Source: Methylotuvimicrobium buryatense 5G
GTDB taxonomy: Bacteria; Pseudomonadota; Gammaproteobacteria; Methylococcales; Methylomonadaceae
DNA: 34,187 nucleotides
NCBI RefSeq assembly: GCF_000341735.1
Contig: NZ_KB455575.1
Location: 3,971,317-4,005,503 of the forward strand
Direction of reading: 5' to 3'
In this document: piece by piece, positions 32,004-34,187 of the stretch
Layout of the letters: the number at the start of each line of letters is the position of its first letter
Position numbering within the stretch: position 1 is the first letter of the stretch
Made by a program: the position numbers and the translations under genes
Notes under the pieces: generated by a model
What the model was told of the DNA's origin: nothing
The model's input: only the letters and a program-made list of their open reading frames with translations
The model's database searches: none

Positions 32004-32426
32004 ATGAATACAATAAAGCCATCACTTAAATACAAACTCATTGCCGCATCGCTGATGGGGTTCATTGCCTTGATTGCCATCACGCCGTTGTGCGGCTTTC
32101 TATTTCAATGCGGCTGTGATTGGCCTTGGCTGGGTTTGGATGCCGGGTGTAATTATCACGATTTGCATGCCAAGCATAAATGCCCGTGGTGCGCTTCGCT
32201 GGCGACGGGAGTTTTGTCGGCAGTCGCGGCAACGTTGCTGTCGGTGTTAACCGTAATGATCGCGCCTGTTCCGCGCTTCTTGCGGTTCGTTAATGAATGG
32301 GTTTTAAGGATTTCCTTTGGATCGGCAATTTTTGCGGTGACCGCTTTGGTAATGGCCGCAATCGCCGCAGTCCGGCAAGACTACCCTTTAGGCGTGGGAA
32401 GATTGTTGATAAGCGCTACGATCTAA
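32004..32426 (+). CDS. Cys/His-rich small membrane protein, function unknown
   Basis: A 140-aa protein with about three membrane helices (residues 11-34, 64-88 and 103-127). Between the first two lies a dense cluster of possible metal or redox ligands: Cys30, Cys36, Cys38, Cys49, His52, His55, His58, Cys60 and Cys63 (the last two as CPWC). The CGCDWPW and HDLHAKHKCPWC patterns do not match c-type haem (no CXXCH), so a metal site or disulfide relay is more likely. I do not recognise the family. It follows the thioredoxin/DsbD-like gene by 90 bp, with a repeat arm between, and might be its redox partner. No strong ribosome site is seen before ATG 32004. Confidence 0.7.
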   Translation: MNTIKPSLKYKLIAASLMGFIALIAITPLCGFLFQCGCDWPWLGLDAGCNYHDLHAKHKCPWCASLATGVLSAVAATLLSVLTVMIAPVPRFLRFVNEWVLRISFGSAIFAVTALVMAAIAAVRQDYPLGVGRLLISATI

Positions 32427-32521
32427 TCCTTATCGCACCCACGCTTCAGTGTGGGAGCCATTTGAAACCTTGATGAAGAATAACAGAAAATAATCGAGCC
32501 AATTGTCATTGGCCTATTAAA

Positions 32522-32538
32522 TTGGCAGAATATGCCAA
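32522..32538. promoter_or_regulatory. TTGGCA-N5-TGCCAA operator candidate upstream of parD
   Basis: A perfect 6-bp inverted repeat (32522-32527 with 32533-32538) ends 21 bases before the parD ATG. Antitoxins of this ribbon-helix-helix type bind palindromes in their own promoter. A partly similar CCAATTGTCATTGG lies just upstream (32499-32512). GGAG before the ATG (32549-32553) is the ribosome site. Confidence 0.5.
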
Positions 32539-32559
32539 CACTAATCATCGGAGCTTACT

Positions 32560-32841
32560 ATGCCTACGCGCAATGTTGTTCTTACCGATCCACAAATGCA
32601 ATTTGTGGAGCAATTGGTCCAATCGGGTCGTTATCAGAATGCCAGCGAAGTACTGCGAGAAGGATTGCGCTTGATGCAGCAGCGAGAACAAGAGCAAACT
32701 GTCCGCTTGCAAGCGTTGCGTGAGGCTGTCGCTGTGGGTATCGACGATATGGAGGCGGGCCAGTATACGACGCTGGAATCGGCCGATGCCATTCGCATGC
32801 ATATGGCTGGGTTGGTCAAACACGCTACGTCACCGCGCTGA
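32560..32841 (+). CDS. parD: ParD-family antitoxin
   Basis: A 93-aa type II antitoxin of the ribbon-helix-helix (CopG/MetJ-like) group. The N-terminal half (NVVLTDPQMQFVEQLVQSGR, YQNASEVLREGLRLMQQRE) is the DNA-binding dimer domain; the C-terminal part neutralises ParE. Its stop (32839-32841) overlaps the toxin start by one base (TGATG), as is usual for co-translated antitoxin-toxin pairs. An operator-like inverted repeat is just upstream. Confidence 0.93.
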   Translation: MPTRNVVLTDPQMQFVEQLVQSGRYQNASEVLREGLRLMQQREQEQTVRLQALREAVAVGIDDMEAGQYTTLESADAIRMHMAGLVKHATSPR

Positions 32842-33167
32842 TGACCTGTTGGACGGTCCGTCTTGCTCGGCAAGCCGAACAAGACATTGCGGATATTTTA
32901 ACCTGGACAGCCGAGCGACTCGGCCCGCAACAGGCCGAGGTCTATAGGGAAACCCTGACTCAAGCATTGGCAGCCCTCATCGATGGACCCGGTATTATGG
33001 GTGCCAAATGCCGTGATGACATTCAGCAAGGGGTTTTTGTTCTTTCCGTTGCGAGGCACGGGCTGCGCGGTCGCCACATCCTTGTCTTTCGGCAAAGCGA
33101 AGCATGCTTTGTCGATGTTCTTCGCGTGCTTCACGACAGCATGGACATGGCTTGTCACATCGAGTGA
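32841..33167 (+). CDS. parE: ParE-family toxin
   Basis: A 108-aa RelE/ParE-fold toxin. Characterised ParE members block DNA gyrase. The sequence WTVRLARQAEQDIADILTWT with the following QAEVYRETLTQAL helix, DIQQGVFVLSVARHG and GRHILVFRQ strands fits the family. It is the second gene of the parDE module and starts inside the antitoxin stop. The reading frame is complete, so the toxin is probably functional. Confidence 0.92.
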   Translation: MTCWTVRLARQAEQDIADILTWTAERLGPQQAEVYRETLTQALAALIDGPGIMGAKCRDDIQQGVFVLSVARHGLRGRHILVFRQSEACFVDVLRVLHDSMDMACHIE

Positions 33168-33260
33168 TAAATCGCTAAGGTCGGTGTTTAGATGACTTTC
33201 ATCATTCCCACTCTCCGGCTAGCGTTCACACGTTTCAGCGTGGGAGCCATGTAAAATGGC

Positions 33261-33563
33261 TCAAGCCGCCTCGCGCGGCAAAACCTCGCGCTCTATGGCG
33301 TCAAGCGAGGATTGCTGTGCCCGGCGTAAGTCATAAGCTGTTTGCAGGTTCAGCCAGGATTGTGCATCTCCGCCAAAATAACGCGCCAAGCGCAAAGCGG
33401 TATCCGGCGTAATCGCGCGGCGTTCCTTAACGATTTCATGCAAACGCGTGGTCGGAACGTGCAAAGCGGTTGCCAACCCGTTTACGCTTAATGCCAAGGG
33501 ATTCAAAAAATCTTCACGCAGGATTTCGCCGGGGTGTATCGGACGCATACGGTTTTCTATCAT
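33261..33563 (-). CDS. higA: HigA-family antitoxin
   Basis: A 100-aa helix-turn-helix (XRE/Cro-like) antitoxin: MRPIHPGEILREDFL, then LSVNGLATALHVPTTRLHEIV as the HTH and ITPDTALRLARYFGGDAQSWLNLQ as the family signature. ATG 33563 has GAGG upstream at a suitable distance; an inner ATG gives MRPIHPGE. It follows the toxin gene by 12 bp in the toxin-first order usual for higBA, and would repress the operon and bind HigB. Confidence 0.94.
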   Translation of the reverse strand: MIENRMRPIHPGEILREDFLNPLALSVNGLATALHVPTTRLHEIVKERRAITPDTALRLARYFGGDAQSWLNLQTAYDLRRAQQSSLDAIEREVLPREAA

Positions 33564-33575
33564 GAAATTTTTTCC

Positions 33576-33854
33576 TCAATGGTAATCAACAATTTCAACC
33601 TCAAAAGCATCGTTATCCAACCAGCGAAAACCCACTCTCCACTGGTCATTGATGCGAATGCTGTATTGTCCCGCACGACTCCCTTTTAGCGCTTCCAGGC
33701 GATTGCCCGGAGGGCTGCGTAAAAACGCCAGGCTAGCCGCGGCATGCAGTTGCGCCAACTTACGTTCGGCAATAGCTTGAAACGCGCGAAAACGTTTAGG
33801 CGATTCTCCTTCGAACAAGGCTTGGGTGTCTTTGCAGTGAAACGACTTAATCAT
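33576..33854 (-). CDS. higB: HigB-family toxin
   Basis: A 92-aa RelE-like toxin; the family cleaves mRNA on ribosomes. ATG 33854 is preferred: from there MIKSFHCKDTQALFEG matches the standard HigB N-terminus, while the longer frame adds 20 unrelated residues. Also seen are RKLAQLHAAASLAFLRSPPG, RLEALKGSRAGQYSIRIN and QWRVGFRW, the conserved core with the expected Arg and Tyr residues. First gene of a minus-strand higBA pair that converges with parDE. Confidence 0.93.
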   Translation of the reverse strand: MIKSFHCKDTQALFEGESPKRFRAFQAIAERKLAQLHAAASLAFLRSPPGNRLEALKGSRAGQYSIRINDQWRVGFRWLDNDAFEVEIVDYH

Positions 33855-33933
33855 TCGGAAGAGAATATTACGCAAAGCGTAATACGTCAAGCAGGCGATT
33901 TTTATCGATTCCACACTCCAGTGCCCAGAAAAA

Positions 33934-34187
33934 CGATGGGTTTCGGCTTCCGCCTCTACCCATCCTACGCAAGAGCCACCCTGTAGGATGGGTAGCAGCG
34001 AAGCGGAAACCCATCATGGGCACCCCGCAAACGGCAGGGAAACACTACGCGGCCGAGTCAATAAAACCCGTCCGGCGGGAGATTTAGCGGCGAGGGTGAA
34101 AACGATGGGTTTCGGCTTCCGCCTCTACCCATCCTACGCAAGAGCCACCCTGTAGGATGGGTAGCAGCGAAGCGGAAACCCATCATG
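33934..34187. repeat. Array of GTAGGATGGGT repeats (family C) running off the right edge
   Basis: An inverted arm (33934-33968) with GCAAGAGCCACCCT, a forward arm (33981-34019), a core with ACTACGCGGCCGAGTCAATA, another inverted arm (34103-34137), the same GCAAGAGCCACCCT spacer and another forward arm ending at 34187. The pattern repeats with a period of 169 bp, so this is a tandem array of the element and continues beyond the window. Confidence 0.88.

Overview
The window looks like a chromosomal segment of a gammaproteobacterium, most probably a Methylococcales-type methanotroph (Methylomicrobium/Methylotuvimicrobium relatives). That placement is an inference from gene content (DUF2956 protein, FadE/FadN/FadA set, PilU, MutT-ThiE fusion, copper proteins) and from the many dispersed palindromic repeats. 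No rRNA, tRNA, CRISPR array or prophage was seen.

Layout. 1-1024: the 3' part of an IS66-type element whose right end lies only about 20-30 bp before the next gene. 1043-5743: a large hybrid histidine kinase (PAS x3, HisKA, HATPase, two receivers, HPt) followed by a PleD-like receiver-GGDEF diguanylate cyclase, a plausible phosphorelay to c-di-GMP. 5877-8791: a divergent GAPDH paralogue with a good sigma70 promoter, a small coiled-coil protein, a RibD-C/DHFR-like reductase (minus strand) and a DUF2956 membrane-anchored protein. 8792-9891: 1.1 kb without genes, holding nested palindromic repeats and an 11-bp inverted repeat. 9892-12709: a two-gene copper operon encoding a two-domain small-laccase-type multicopper oxidase and a secreted protein that joins an N-terminal type 1 cupredoxin to a beta-propeller with NosZ-like histidine motifs. 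This is the most unusual system in the window.

13197-21542 (minus strand): a lipid operon, acyltransferase/alpha-beta-hydrolase fusion, then fadA, then a FadN-type 3-hydroxyacyl-CoA dehydrogenase/enoyl-CoA hydratase, then fadE. The first three are coupled by overlapping stop/start codons; a repeat element sits before fadE, and a relic of another fadE 3' end lies downstream. An inverted pair of palindrome-rich repeats (about 12.94-13.13 kb and 22.42-22.59 kb) brackets this block. 21809-24208: an unrecognised 167-aa protein, a repeat cluster, and pilU (minus). 24661-27070: an overlapping three-gene operon of a PP-loop sulfurtransferase, a TusA-like sulfur carrier and a CDF metal exporter with an extra C-terminal domain. 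27474-28688: argJ, directly followed by 23 tandem heptamers. 29397-32426: a MutT-ThiE fusion, a thioredoxin/DsbD-like membrane fusion and a Cys/His-rich membrane protein. 32560-33854: two type II toxin-antitoxin modules (parDE on plus, higBA on minus) running into an array of GTAGGATGGGT-type repeats at the right edge.

Four or more families of short palindromic repeats (about 85-190 bp, several with terminal inverted repeats and none with coding capacity) fill nearly every intergenic gap. Most short open frames there, including those containing the recurring peptide AYMDVFTASCRA, are translations of repeats and not genes.
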